Shown here piece after piece: positions 56,242 through 64,000 of a stretch of DNA of 64,000 bases (positions are counted from its first letter, which is position 1; each line of letters opens with the position of its first letter). A model generated the notes under the pieces. The model saw nothing but the letters and a program-made list of their open reading frames with translations. It was not told the DNA's origin and searched no databases. The stretch is from an uncultured Halocynthiibacter sp. (GTDB lineage Bacteria > Pseudomonadota > Alphaproteobacteria > Rhodobacterales > Rhodobacteraceae): contig CANNCD010000001.1 in assembly GCA_947503035.1 (NCBI GenBank), positions 62,001 through 126,000 on the forward strand. Reading direction: 5' to 3'. Both the position numbers and the translations under genes were made by a program.

Positions 56242-57322
56242 TAAAGCAAAAACCCGCGCCCAAGCACGTGCATACCAAGACGTGTTTGAGGCCGCCGGTG
56301 CCGTCCCCTTCGAAGCAGACATCCTGCAATCGGCGGACACTCTTTTGGACCTTTACGGCGAAGACATCCGCGCGCGCGCCTATGTGACGTCGGACCCGTT
56401 GCGCGGCGAACAGATGCTGCGCCCCGATTTCACGGTACCCGTGGTCCAAGGTCATATGGCCGAAGGCGCGACGCCCGCACGCTATACCTATTCCGGTCAA
56501 GTGTTCCGTCGCCAAGAAGAAAACGAAGCCCGCGCCAGCGAATACCAACAGGTCGGTTTCGAGATTTTCGAAGCCAAAGACCCGCACACGTCCGACGCCG
56601 AGGTCTTTGCGCTGTTCCAACAGACGCTCGCGCCGCTTGGGTTGCGCGCATCGACGGGTGATATCGGGATTCTTCTGGCGGCTGTTGATGGTCTGACCAC
56701 AACGGATCGTCGCAAGGCGGCGTTGAAACGTCATATCTGGCGTCCACGTCGGTTCCGCACGCTATTGGATCGGTTTGCTGGCCGCACCGCACAGCCCGCG
56801 CATCGCAAGGCGTTGATCACGTCGGGTGATCCCTTTGCCGATACCGGTCCCGAAATCGGTCTGCGCAGCCGCGCCGAGGTCGAAGCCCGCATCGCGATCC
56901 TAAAAGAGGACGCGACCGTCGCGCCGATTCCCGAAAACGAAGTGCAGATCTTGGACGAACTTCTGTCCCTGCGCGAGAAATCCCCGATGGTTTTGGAAAA
57001 CCTGCGTGATATCGCGGTGGACCTTCCGTCGATTGGACCAGCGGTTGAAAACATGGCGCTTCGTTTGGATGCCATGGCGCAACGCGGTGTGAATGTGGAT
57101 GATCTCGACTTTGAGGCCGCCTATGGCCGCACCACGATGGAATATTACGACGGGTTCGTGTTTGGCTTTGTCTCGGACAAACGCCCCGACTTGCCGACGG
57201 TTGCCTCTGGCGGCCGCTACGATGCCTTGACCGCCGTTTTGGGGCAGGGCGTAGGTGTGCCGGCCGTGGGTGGGGTGATCCGCCCCGGCGTGGTTGTGGA
57301 CCTATTGGAGGAAAACCAATGA
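56234..57322 (+). CDS. hisZ: ATP phosphoribosyltransferase regulatory subunit HisZ
   Basis: The 362-residue HisS-like protein has [11 protein letters not shown] and [11 protein letters not shown] but no aminoacylation set. GTG 56234 is preceded by GGAG and overlaps hisS; the longer frame from 56114 lies inside hisS. HisZ is required by the short HisG enzymes. Confidence 0.93.
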   Translation: MTDKAKTRAQARAYQDVFEAAGAVPFEADILQSADTLLDLYGEDIRARAYVTSDPLRGEQMLRPDFTVPVVQGHMAEGATPARYTYSGQVFRRQEENEARASEYQQVGFEIFEAKDPHTSDAEVFALFQQTLAPLGLRASTGDIGILLAAVDGLTTTDRRKAALKRHIWRPRRFRTLLDRFAGRTAQPAHRKALITSGDPFADTGPEIGLRSRAEVEARIAILKEDATVAPIPENEVQILDELLSLREKSPMVLENLRDIAVDLPSIGPAVENMALRLDAMAQRGVNVDDLDFEAAYGRTTMEYYDGFVFGFVSDKRPDLPTVASGGRYDALTAVLGQGVGVPAVGGVIRPGVVVDLLEENQ

Positions 57323-58011
57323 CTGTGAAACTTGGTGTTCCGTCCAAAGGGCGGTTGATGGAAAAGACGTTTGATTGGTTTGGGGCGCGTGGCGTGTCCT
57401 TGAGCCGGACAGGAAACGAGCGTGAATACGCAGGGGCCATCGATGGGGTCGAGGGGCTTGAATTGGTTCTTCTGTCCGCTGGTGAAATCCCACGTGAACT
57501 GGCGGCTGGGCGCATCCACTTGGGCGTCACTGGCACGGATTTGATTCGCGAGAAACTGGCCGCATGGGAAACCCGCGTGAATGAAATGGCTCCAATGGGT
57601 TTTGGTCACGCTGATCTTGTGATCGCTGTGCCTAAAATCTGGGTCGACGTCGAGACGCTGGATGATCTTGATGCGGCGGCGGCGGCGTTTCGGGCCAAGC
57701 ACGGGTTCCGGCTTCGGATTGCCACGAAATACCACCGTTTGATTCGCGAATTTCTGCGCGATCAGGGTGTCGCGGACTATCAATTGGTCGATAGTCAGGG
57801 CGCAACCGAGGGCACAGTCAAGAATGAGACCGCCGAAGCGGTGGCTGACATTACGTCAACCGGAGATACGCTTCGGGCGAACCACCTTCGCATTCTTTCT
57901 GATGGGCTTGTGCACAAATCTCAGGCGACTCTGTTAAAGTCGCGCAAGGCCGATTGGGGCCCCGAAGAACGCGCGACCTTGGTCGCGCTGACCAAGCAAC
58001 TGGGCCTATAA
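57319..58011 (+). CDS. hisG: ATP phosphoribosyltransferase HisG, short form
   Basis: The 230-residue enzyme starts the histidine pathway (GVPSKGRLME). It lacks the C-terminal regulatory domain of long HisG, so activity depends on HisZ, which overlaps it by ATGA. Stop overlaps the convergent DUF1489 gene. Confidence 0.96.
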   Translation: MTVKLGVPSKGRLMEKTFDWFGARGVSLSRTGNEREYAGAIDGVEGLELVLLSAGEIPRELAAGRIHLGVTGTDLIREKLAAWETRVNEMAPMGFGHADLVIAVPKIWVDVETLDDLDAAAAAFRAKHGFRLRIATKYHRLIREFLRDQGVADYQLVDSQGATEGTVKNETAEAVADITSTGDTLRANHLRILSDGLVHKSQATLLKSRKADWGPEERATLVALTKQLGL

Positions 58012-58440
58012 AATCCCAATATCAGACAGAGCCGCTGCCAATTCTGCTGGGAGCGGCTCTTCATTTTCGCGGGTTTCGGTGCGATCTGGCGGCGCATCTT
58101 GCGGTGCCAAATACCGCCAGCCTTGGAACGCGCGACGTGGCGCAGGCGTGGTTAATATTAAGGGCCGATCAAGCACAATTCCGCACCTGCGAATGCCGTC
58201 CTGACCGATGATTTCATCAAGTCTTAGAATGGTTTGGCGGGCCTGAATTACACCCTTCATAACCCAGTAAAGCGACCCCCCATTGACCAGCTCGGCCTCA
58301 CGCTTGGGCCACATTCTTGTGATGTGGATTGGGGTATATGTAGGGTCATCTAGACCCCGCAACACAAGATGTGCCTCTAATTCCTCAGGTGAGGTAATTC
58401 CAACGCAAAGCTTGACGAGATTTGTGTGATCAGTTTTCAT
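58006..58440 (-). CDS. DUF1489-family protein
   Basis: The 144-residue product has VKLCVGITSPEELE, HITRMWPKREAELVNGGSLYWVMKG and ARQTILRLDEI (all partly quoted), the DUF1489 pattern. ATG 58440 gives the family N-terminus; no ribosome site is obvious. Function unknown. Confidence 0.88.
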   Translation of the reverse strand: MKTDHTNLVKLCVGITSPEELEAHLVLRGLDDPTYTPIHITRMWPKREAELVNGGSLYWVMKGVIQARQTILRLDEIIGQDGIRRCGIVLDRPLILTTPAPRRAFQGWRYLAPQDAPPDRTETRENEEPLPAELAAALSDIGIL

Positions 58441-58561
58441 GTAAAAAAAGATAAAGGATCTTGATCCCAATTTTAACCCCCGAATCGACTAGACGGGACG
58501 AATTTGGTAGACTAGTTCCTTAGACCCACAAATTAACTCGTTGACCCAGAGGATGTCGTCC

Positions 58562-60826
58562 ATGACCCGTTTTACCGCCCCGATCGCAGAACAAATTTGG
58601 GACATGAAATACCGGTTTAAGGATGCAGACGGGCAACCAAACGACAAAACAGTCGAGGACACTTGGACACGCATCGCCGGCGCATTGGCCGAAGTCGAAA
58701 AAGAGCCCAAGGTCTGGGAAGAGAAATTTTACGGCGCCCTAGAAGATTTCAAATATCTTCCTGCGGGTCGCATCACGGCCGGTGCTGGCACTGCGCGCGC
58801 GGTGACTTTGTTCAACTGTTTCGTTATGGGCACCGTGCCAGATAGCATGGGCGGTATCTTTGACATGCTCAAAGAAGCGGCGCTTACCATGCAGCAGGGT
58901 GGCGGCATCGGTTACGACTTTAGCACCATCCGTCCAAAGGGCGCGGTTGTAAAAGGCGTGGCTGCGGATGCGTCCGGTCCATTGTCATTTATGGATGTAT
59001 GGGACGCGATGTGCCGCACCATTATGTCCGCCGGTTCACGCCGTGGCGCGATGATGGCGACCATGCGCTGTGATCACCCAGATATCGAAGATTTCATCAC
59101 AGCGAAAAAAGATCCACTGCGTTTGCGCATGTTTAACGTTTCCGTGCTTGTCACCGACCCGTTCATGGAGGCTGTAAAAGCCGACAAACCTTGGGATCTT
59201 GTGTTCGACGGCACGACATACAAAACCGTTCAGGCGCGCGAATTGTGGGATGCGATCATGCAGTCCACATATGACTTCGCCGAGCCAGGTGTGATCTTCA
59301 TCGACCGCATCAACAAGATGAACAACCTCAACTATGTTGAGCAGATCGCCGCGACAAACCCATGTGGTGAGCAGCCGTTGCCGCCATACGGCGCGTGTTT
59401 GCTTGGCTCAATCAACATGGCCCGTCTGGTGGATAAACCGTTTGAGGATGGCGCCGATCTGGACATCGAAAAGATGACCGACCTTGTGGCGACCGCCGTT
59501 CGCATGATGGACAACGTTGTTGACGCGTCCCGCTTCCCGCTTGAGGCACAGCGTCAAGAAGCCCAAGCCAAGCGCCGTATCGGTCTTGGTGTCACCGGTC
59601 TTGCGGATGCGTTGTTGATGGTTGGCCTACGGTATGGTTCCGAAGAGGCCGCCGCGCAAACCGACAAATGGATGGGCGCGATCGCACGTGCCGCGTACAT
59701 GGCGTCCGTTGATCTGGCCAAGGAAAAAGGCCCGTTCCCATTGTTTGACGCGGACAAATTCCTTGCGTCCGGTGCGATGCAGGTGATGGACGACGACGTG
59801 CGTGACGCGATCCGTGAACACGGTATCCGTAACGCGCTGCTGACATCTATCGCGCCGACTGGCACGATTTCCCTTTATGCGGGCAACGTGTCGTCCGGCA
59901 TCGAACCCGTGTTCGCCTATGCTTATACCCGCAAGGTTCTGCAAAAAGACGGCTCGCGCACCGAAGAAGAAGTCGTTGATTACGCCGTACAGTTGTGGCG
60001 CGAGAAATTCGGCGACAAGGAGCTTCCGGATTACTTTGTGAACGCCCAAACCCTTGCGCCGCTTGACCACGTCCGCATGCAGGCCGCTGCGCAAAAATGG
60101 ATCGACAGCTCGATCTCCAAGACCATCAACTGCCCAGAAGACATCTCATTCGATGACTTCAAAGAGGTCTACATGGAAGCATGGGACAGCGGCTGTAAGG
60201 GCTGTACAACATACCGTCCAAACGATGTGACTGGGTCTGTATTGTCCGTCGCACCAGCAGAAGACAAGAAGCCAGAGCCAAAGGTCGAGGCGGATGTCGT
60301 TTACATCACTGATCCGCTTGATCGCCCACAAGCCCTTGAAGGCAATACATATAAAGTCAAATGGCCAGATAGCGAGCACGCGCTTTATATCACCATCAAT
60401 GACGTTGTGATCAATGGCCACCGTCGCCCATTCGAGGTGTTCATCAACTCGAAAAATATGGAGCACTTTGCCTGGACTGTTGCGCTCACACGGATGATTT
60501 CTGCTGTGTTCCGTCGCGGTGGTGATGTGTCCTTTGTTGTCGAGGAACTCAAGGCTGTGTTCGACCCACGTGGCGGCGCATGGATGGAAGGCAAATACAT
60601 CCCATCGATCCTTGCGGCCATCGGCGGCGTGATCGAACGTCATCTTGTTTTGACTGGTTTCATCGAAGGCGAAGGCATGGGCCTTAAGACCGATCCACAG
60701 GCCGATGTGGTTGTGGTCAACGGCGGCAACAAGGGCAAAGCCTGCCCAAGCTGTGGCCAGTATAACCTTCGTATGGTCGAAGGCTGCATGACATGCGGCG
60801 ACTGTGGCCACTCTAAATGCGGCTAG
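58562..60826 (+). CDS. nrdJ: Adenosylcobalamin-dependent (class II) ribonucleotide reductase NrdJ
   Basis: The 754-residue reductase has FNCFVMG, NPCGEQPLPPYGACLLGSIN and the C-terminal cysteine cluster CPSCGQYN...CMTCGDCGHSKCG. It makes deoxynucleotides without oxygen dependence but needs B12. ATG 58562 follows AGAGGA by eight bases. No cobalamin riboswitch or NrdR box was seen in the 121-base leader. Confidence 0.96.
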   Translation: MTRFTAPIAEQIWDMKYRFKDADGQPNDKTVEDTWTRIAGALAEVEKEPKVWEEKFYGALEDFKYLPAGRITAGAGTARAVTLFNCFVMGTVPDSMGGIFDMLKEAALTMQQGGGIGYDFSTIRPKGAVVKGVAADASGPLSFMDVWDAMCRTIMSAGSRRGAMMATMRCDHPDIEDFITAKKDPLRLRMFNVSVLVTDPFMEAVKADKPWDLVFDGTTYKTVQARELWDAIMQSTYDFAEPGVIFIDRINKMNNLNYVEQIAATNPCGEQPLPPYGACLLGSINMARLVDKPFEDGADLDIEKMTDLVATAVRMMDNVVDASRFPLEAQRQEAQAKRRIGLGVTGLADALLMVGLRYGSEEAAAQTDKWMGAIARAAYMASVDLAKEKGPFPLFDADKFLASGAMQVMDDDVRDAIREHGIRNALLTSIAPTGTISLYAGNVSSGIEPVFAYAYTRKVLQKDGSRTEEEVVDYAVQLWREKFGDKELPDYFVNAQTLAPLDHVRMQAAAQKWIDSSISKTINCPEDISFDDFKEVYMEAWDSGCKGCTTYRPNDVTGSVLSVAPAEDKKPEPKVEADVVYITDPLDRPQALEGNTYKVKWPDSEHALYITINDVVINGHRRPFEVFINSKNMEHFAWTVALTRMISAVFRRGGDVSFVVEELKAVFDPRGGAWMEGKYIPSILAAIGGVIERHLVLTGFIEGEGMGLKTDPQADVVVVNGGNKGKACPSCGQYNLRMVEGCMTCGDCGHSKCG

Positions 60827-60832
60827 GATGAC

Positions 60833-60880
60833 GGCCTCTATTTTCTCTGACGTTTCGTGTGATCCAGAGACGCAGAGGCC
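60833..60880 (+). terminator. Long hairpin after nrdJ
   Basis: GGCCTCT pairs with AGAGGCC, and inside it TCTCTG pairs with CAGAGA. The 3' flank is GCTCTTTC, not a strong T run. It may serve as a first stop signal or an end-protecting hairpin. Confidence 0.45.
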
Positions 60881-60901
60881 GCTCTTTCGATAAATTATTT
60901 G

Positions 60902-60935
60902 ACCACCGGCAGGTATCCTGTCGGTGGTTTTCTTT
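60902..60935 (+). terminator. Strong intrinsic terminator after nrdJ
   Basis: ACCACCGGCAGG and CCTGTCGGTGGT form a 12-bp stem (one G-T pair) with a three-base loop, followed by TTTTCTTT. The next 180 bases hold nothing recognisable up to the convergent gene end. Confidence 0.88.
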
Positions 60936-61118
60936 ATGCATTAGATAACTGGTTCGATTTTAAGCAACAGACCGTGGACAGGCACCAGACCCGCCCAAAG
61001 TTCGACCAAGACGGTCCGCGCAACGGGCGCGGAACATCATCGGCCACCGAAGTTTGGACGGGCCCACGGGGGCTCACCTCGCTGGATAGCGCGGCGCGCA
61101 CCGTTGTGATCTGCGGTG

Positions 61119-61445
61119 TCAGGCGGCGCTAAACGAACGCAGGATTGGGCAGTGCTCAACGCCGGGATCCGTGCTTTGGGCATCGAATTGCATTACGGAA
61201 AAATACTGTCCTGCGGCTTCGGATTTCTGCGCCCGTTCAAATACAGCGCCGGCTTTTTCGCGGCTTTCCCAATGGATGATGTCAAGAAAGATCCCTTCGG
61301 CGCGGCGCACCAAATGGCGTGACAAAAACCCGTCTTGGCCGTTGAGAAAATTCTCTTGAAAGGCCACAGAAGCAGTTACGAGGTCTTGCTCGGTTTTGCC
61401 CTCGGCCAATTTGATCTCTGCCAACTCGATACTTTTATGGGTCAT
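61119..61445 (-). CDS. Small dimeric alpha/beta-barrel (ABM-like) protein
   Basis: The 108-residue protein (IELAEIKLAEGKTEQDLVTASVAF, FLDIIHWES) fits the antibiotic-biosynthesis-monooxygenase-like fold, but no catalytic pattern is decisive. AAAGGAC lies eight bases before ATG 61445. It is divergent from the WYL regulator, which likely controls it. Confidence 0.7.
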   Translation of the reverse strand: MTHKSIELAEIKLAEGKTEQDLVTASVAFQENFLNGQDGFLSRHLVRRAEGIFLDIIHWESREKAGAVFERAQKSEAAGQYFSVMQFDAQSTDPGVEHCPILRSFSAA

Positions 61446-61489
61446 TCATTTGTCCTTTGTAGATGAATCGTTGTTCCTTATTGCTATTC

Positions 61490-61518
61490 ACAAATGTGAC
61501 AGTTTACGGCATATTTGT
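61490..61518. promoter_or_regulatory. Possible operator between the divergent pair
   Basis: ACAAATGTG and CATATTTGT form an imperfect inverted repeat (8 of 9) centred four bases before the WYL gene start region and within the shared 76-base gap. It may be the binding site of that regulator. Confidence 0.4.
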
Positions 61519-61521
61519 TTT

Positions 61522-62250
61522 ATGAAAGCACTGACACGTTTGGACAGATTGGATCGTCTTGAAAGTTGGCTCAAATCCGATGAGCTCTTGATCCTACGCG
61601 ACGCCGCGGACGAGCTGGGGGTGAGCCTTCGCACGATTAACCGCGATATCGAACTGCTGCGTGAACGGGGCGTGCCCGTCGAAGCAGATCGCGGGCGGGG
61701 TGGCGGCGTCAGGCTTCATAGTCGATGGGGCGTTGGGCGCGTGTCTTTTACCTATAAAGAAGCGATTGATTTGCTGGTGGGAATCGCCATGAGCGAACAG
61801 GCGGATCAATCCATGCAAATGGCGCAATCCCGTTCCATACGGCGTAAATTGATGGCGTCATTTTCCCATGCGGATCAGGCCCGCATCAATACATTTCGGG
61901 ATCGTATCCGCGCTGGCTCTCCATCTTCGGCCGCAGTGCGCGACACATATCAGCCAGCCGCCCCACAAATCAACAGCGCCCAAAAAGAGGCTTTCTTGCT
62001 TCAGAATAAGGCGCAGGTGACCTATTGCGATGGACAGGGCAGGGAAACCAAACGTAGCGTAGAGGTTCATTACCTCGTTCTTAATCCTCCGATTTGGTAC
62101 GCGATGTGCTGGGATGATCTGCGCCAAGATGTGCGAAGCCTTCGCTGTGACAGGATGCGACAGGTCACTGTACAGCCGCAGGGGTTTGAACTGCGTCCGT
62201 GGGCGGATTTCCACGCGGCTATGGAAGGTAATCCAACGCATCGAATTTAG
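61522..62250 (+). CDS. YafY-type HTH/WYL transcriptional regulator
   Basis: The 242-residue protein has an N-terminal HTH_11 domain (LILRDAADELGVSLRTINRDIELLRERGVPVEAD) and a C-terminal ligand-sensing part like WYL proteins. ATG 61522 was chosen because the DNA-binding domain starts there; the upstream frame to 61396 lies over the divergent gene. It is likely a local regulator of the ABM-like gene. Confidence 0.88.
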   Translation: MKALTRLDRLDRLESWLKSDELLILRDAADELGVSLRTINRDIELLRERGVPVEADRGRGGGVRLHSRWGVGRVSFTYKEAIDLLVGIAMSEQADQSMQMAQSRSIRRKLMASFSHADQARINTFRDRIRAGSPSSAAVRDTYQPAAPQINSAQKEAFLLQNKAQVTYCDGQGRETKRSVEVHYLVLNPPIWYAMCWDDLRQDVRSLRCDRMRQVTVQPQGFELRPWADFHAAMEGNPTHRI

Positions 62251-62307
62251 CGTGTCATCTGAATGTTTCGCACGGGGACGTCCGGCTTTGCAACGGGCGA
62301 GGTGGGG

Positions 62308-62439
62308 CTAGACCCAGCCGCTGAGACGGCTGGCGGCCTGTGCGGGTGTAAGGGGCGGGCCTTCGCCGATGACCAGAGAGGCCCACGAACGCGGCCGATC
62401 CCATGTCCGTTTGATATCGTTGAGAAATGGCGATCCCAT
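62308..62439 (-). other. Short open frame starting inside tRNA-Arg
   Basis: A 43-codon frame runs leftward from an ATG within the acceptor/T-arm of the tRNA to a TAG. Its text (PFLNDIKRTWDRPRSW, then ASLVIGEGPPLTP) has gene-like codon use, but no ribosome site exists. It may be a leftover 3' end of an element integrated at the tRNA, or chance. The rest of 62251-62427 shows nothing else. Confidence 0.25.
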
Positions 62440-62504
62440 CAGGACTCGAACCTGAAACCCTCTGCTTAGAAGGCAGATGCTCTATCCAGTTGAGCTATGG
62501 GACC
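62428..62504 (-). tRNA. tRNA-Arg (anticodon TCT)
   Basis: The 77-base cloverleaf on the minus strand has acceptor GGTCCCA/TGGGATC, anticodon stem TCTGC/GCAGA around the loop CTTCTAA (anticodon TCT, reading AGA), T-arm GGTTCGAGTCC, discriminator G and encoded CCA. Confidence 0.97.
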
Positions 62505-62579
62505 AATTGGGCGATGCCCTTGGGGGTGTTTTGCGGCATGTGCGCGCATGGATCAACCCCGATTCAACAAGGGGAAACC

Positions 62580-62615
62580 AAAAAACGCCCGCCCACGGGT
62601 CAATGGGTGGGCGTT
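62580..62615 (-). terminator. Intrinsic terminator of the amino acid ABC permease operon
   Basis: AAACGCCCGCCCA and TGGGTGGGCGTTT form a 13-bp stem with one G-T pair and an eight-base loop, followed on the minus strand by a T run. It lies 24 bases after the permease stop and before tRNA-Arg. Confidence 0.85.
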
Positions 62616-62639
62616 TCAAATTAGATTACCGCGGCGCAC

Positions 62640-63374
62640 CTAGCGCAGGTTGCGGGCAAATCGACGTTCGATGGCGACCACAAACAGGGTGATCAGACCG
62701 GCCAGCACGAGGTACAGAACCGTCGCATAAAGATAGGTGGTCAGGTCAAAGTTGCGCGCGAAAATCGTGCGGGTTTGCCCCATAAGGTCCAGCACGGTGA
62801 TGGTTGAAATCAATGCGCTGCCCTTCATCAACAGGACCAATTCGTTGCCATAGGCGGGCCATGCGATGCGGATCGCCTGTGGCAACAGGATGCGGCGCAT
62901 GGATTGGAACCACGACATGCCGATGGCCATTGCGGCCTCGGCTTGGCCTTTGTCGACATTCACCAGACCGCCGCGCAGAATTTCACTGACATAGGCGCTT
63001 GTGTTCAGGGTCAGAACCAATAGGCCAACCAGCCACGGTTCCTTAAAGAACGCCCAAAGCGGGCCAAGGCCCTCGGCGCCGAAACTGCCGATGCCAAAGT
63101 AGATGATCCACAGTTGAACGAGCAGGGGGGTGCCACGGAAGCAATAGACAAAGACGTTGGCGGGAATGGACAGGACGCGGTGGCCTGACATGCGGGCCAA
63201 CACAAGCCCAACCGCCAAGAGGAAGCCAAGCGTCGAGGACAGCGCCAAAAGTTCGATGGTAACCACAAAGCCGTCGATGAAACGTGGGCAGAATTTGGTG
63301 AACAGATCGCCAGAAACAGGGGATGCGATGGCACAGACGCCGTCTGAGATGAGATACTTAAAGTCTTGATACAC
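62640..63374 (-). CDS. Polar amino acid ABC transporter permease (HisM/ArtM type)
   Basis: The 244-residue membrane protein has IDGFVVTIELLALS near the start, RGTPLLVQLWIIYFG, and the EAA loop EAAMAIGMSWFQSMRRILLPQA. Five hydrophobic segments fit the family. It pairs with the permease upstream, as in histidine, arginine or octopine uptake systems. Confidence 0.93.
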   Translation of the reverse strand: MYQDFKYLISDGVCAIASPVSGDLFTKFCPRFIDGFVVTIELLALSSTLGFLLAVGLVLARMSGHRVLSIPANVFVYCFRGTPLLVQLWIIYFGIGSFGAEGLGPLWAFFKEPWLVGLLVLTLNTSAYVSEILRGGLVNVDKGQAEAAMAIGMSWFQSMRRILLPQAIRIAWPAYGNELVLLMKGSALISTITVLDLMGQTRTIFARNFDLTTYLYATVLYLVLAGLITLFVVAIERRFARNLR

Positions 63375-63378
63375 GTTG

Positions 63379-64000
63379 CTATACTCCTGCTACGCCGCGA
63401 CGGGCGCGACCTTCGGCCCAGACACGACCGCGGTCGGATAGGAATGTCATCAACAGATACAAGAGACCCGCAACCGTAAAGAACAACAGCTGGCTGCCCT
63501 CAGTTTCGCCACCCAGTTTGGCAATGCGCAACAGTTCATTCAGCGCAATCACCGCGGCAAGCGAGGTGTCCTTAAGGACAACCATCCAAAGGTTACCAAG
63601 ACCCGGGATCGCATAACGCCACATCTGTGGGAACCGCACACGGCGGAAGACTTTGACAGGCGACAGACCGATGGCAAAGGCGGCCTCGATCTGGCCACGT
63701 GGCACCGCAAGATAGGCACCACGGAAAATTTCACAGGCATAGGCCGCAAAAATCGCCGACAGACCGGCAACGGCCGCGCCGAATTTCGGAACCTCAACGC
63801 CGCCCTCAAAGCCAAGCGATATAAGGGCCGTGTTGATCAATTTGTCGGATCCAAAGAACACGATCAGAAGGATAAGGAATTCGGGCACGCCGCGGATAAA
63901 CAGGGTATAGACCGATGCAAACCACCGAAGCGGCGCAATCCGTGAGAGTTTCGCCCCAGCGAGCAACAGCCCAAAGAAAAGCCCAAGCGCCATTGAGCAC
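63379..64000 (-). CDS. Polar amino acid ABC transporter permease (HisQ type), partial
   Basis: The coding frame is open at the window end; the visible part covers 207 residues from within the first membrane segment (MALGLFFGLLLAGAKLSR) to the stop. It shows RGVPEFLILLIVFFG and the EAA loop EAAFAIGLSPVKVFRRVRFPQ. It is the partner of the HisM-type permease, four bases away. The binding protein and ATPase would lie beyond the window. Confidence 0.93.
   Translation of the reverse strand, partial: CSMALGLFFGLLLAGAKLSRIAPLRWFASVYTLFIRGVPEFLILLIVFFGSDKLINTALISLGFEGGVEVPKFGAAVAGLSAIFAAYACEIFRGAYLAVPRGQIEAAFAIGLSPVKVFRRVRFPQMWRYAIPGLGNLWMVVLKDTSLAAVIALNELLRIAKLGGETEGSQLLFFTVAGLLYLLMTFLSDRGRVWAEGRARRGVAGV

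Noticed and set aside
58441-58561. Cobalamin riboswitch or NrdR box before nrdJ
   Set aside because: The leader is only 121 bases and no B12-box or palindromic NrdR sequence was seen.
62412-62469. Peptide ending SHQDSNLKPSA on the plus strand
   Set aside because: This is a known kind of false protein text made by translating the antisense strand of a tRNA.
1-64000. Mobile elements, prophage, CRISPR, toxin-antitoxin modules
   Set aside because: No transposase, integrase, repeat array or recognisable toxin was found on reading all frames. The SUFU gene is the only immunity-like item.

Overview
The window reads as a piece of chromosome from a marine-type alphaproteobacterium of the Rhodobacteraceae (Roseobacter group). 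The pointers are the moderately GC-rich codon use and several family-typical genes: a GapR/DUF2312 protein, BioMNY, an HisS-HisZ-HisG block with a short HisG, a B12-dependent ribonucleotide reductase, three-domain dimethylglycine/sarcosine dehydrogenase and a TamA-TamB pair. No insertion sequence, prophage, integrase or CRISPR array was seen. Genes are packed tightly: no gap between supported genes exceeds about 300 bases. The longest gaps are 60827-61118, 21835-22106, 15632-15893 and 50063-50313, and they hold only hairpins or nothing recognisable.

Layout. 1-6.4 kb: an ScfR-type regulator, a single-domain response regulator, a two-helix membrane protein, an SLC5-transporter/STAC/histidine-kinase fusion and a FliM/FliN-like C-ring protein, all on the plus strand, then a Blh-type phosphatase/sulfurtransferase-like protein. 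6.5-12.6 kb: a crotonase fused to a 3HCDH-C-like region without the Rossmann domain, GapR, a sulfotransferase-like protein, an iron-type ABC permease, tRNA-Thr and a secreted lysozyme-like protein. 12.8-15.6 kb: a TPP enzyme with a CaiB-family CoA-transferase. 15.9-21.8 kb: a TTC38-like TPR protein in one operon with opgC, opgG/D and opgH for osmoregulated periplasmic glucans. 22.1-24.7 kb: bioM-bioN-bioY biotin uptake plus a nitroreductase. 24.7-30.7 kb: a leftward, overlapping operon of LicD, TagD-like cytidylyltransferase, a short AMP-ligase and an active-site-altered thiolase, next to a D-2-hydroxyacid dehydrogenase and a sulfotransferase-like protein.

30.7-40.7 kb: panB-panC, a dimethylglycine/sarcosine dehydrogenase and tamB-tamA. 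40.8-50.1 kb: one leftward nine-kilobase operon, xdhA-xdhB-xdhC followed by a BMP-type ABC transporter (ATPase, two permeases, binding protein), which together look like purine uptake and oxidation. 50.3-54.6 kb: dnaE, an orphan SUFU-domain protein and slyX. 54.7-58.4 kb: hisS-hisZ-hisG and a DUF1489 protein. 58.5-62.5 kb: nrdJ, a strong terminator, a small monooxygenase-like protein divergent from a WYL regulator, and tRNA-Arg. 62.6-64 kb: two polar-amino-acid ABC permeases, the second cut by the window end.

The two stretches most worth attention are the 1.6-6.0 kb block, where a CheY-like receiver, an SLC5 sensor kinase and a C-ring protein lie in a row, and the 24.7-28.2 kb operon, whose members suggest an undescribed activated-acyl or CDP-linked surface modification. 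A third pattern is that five convergent gene pairs share a 4-base palindromic stop (TTAA or CTAG).
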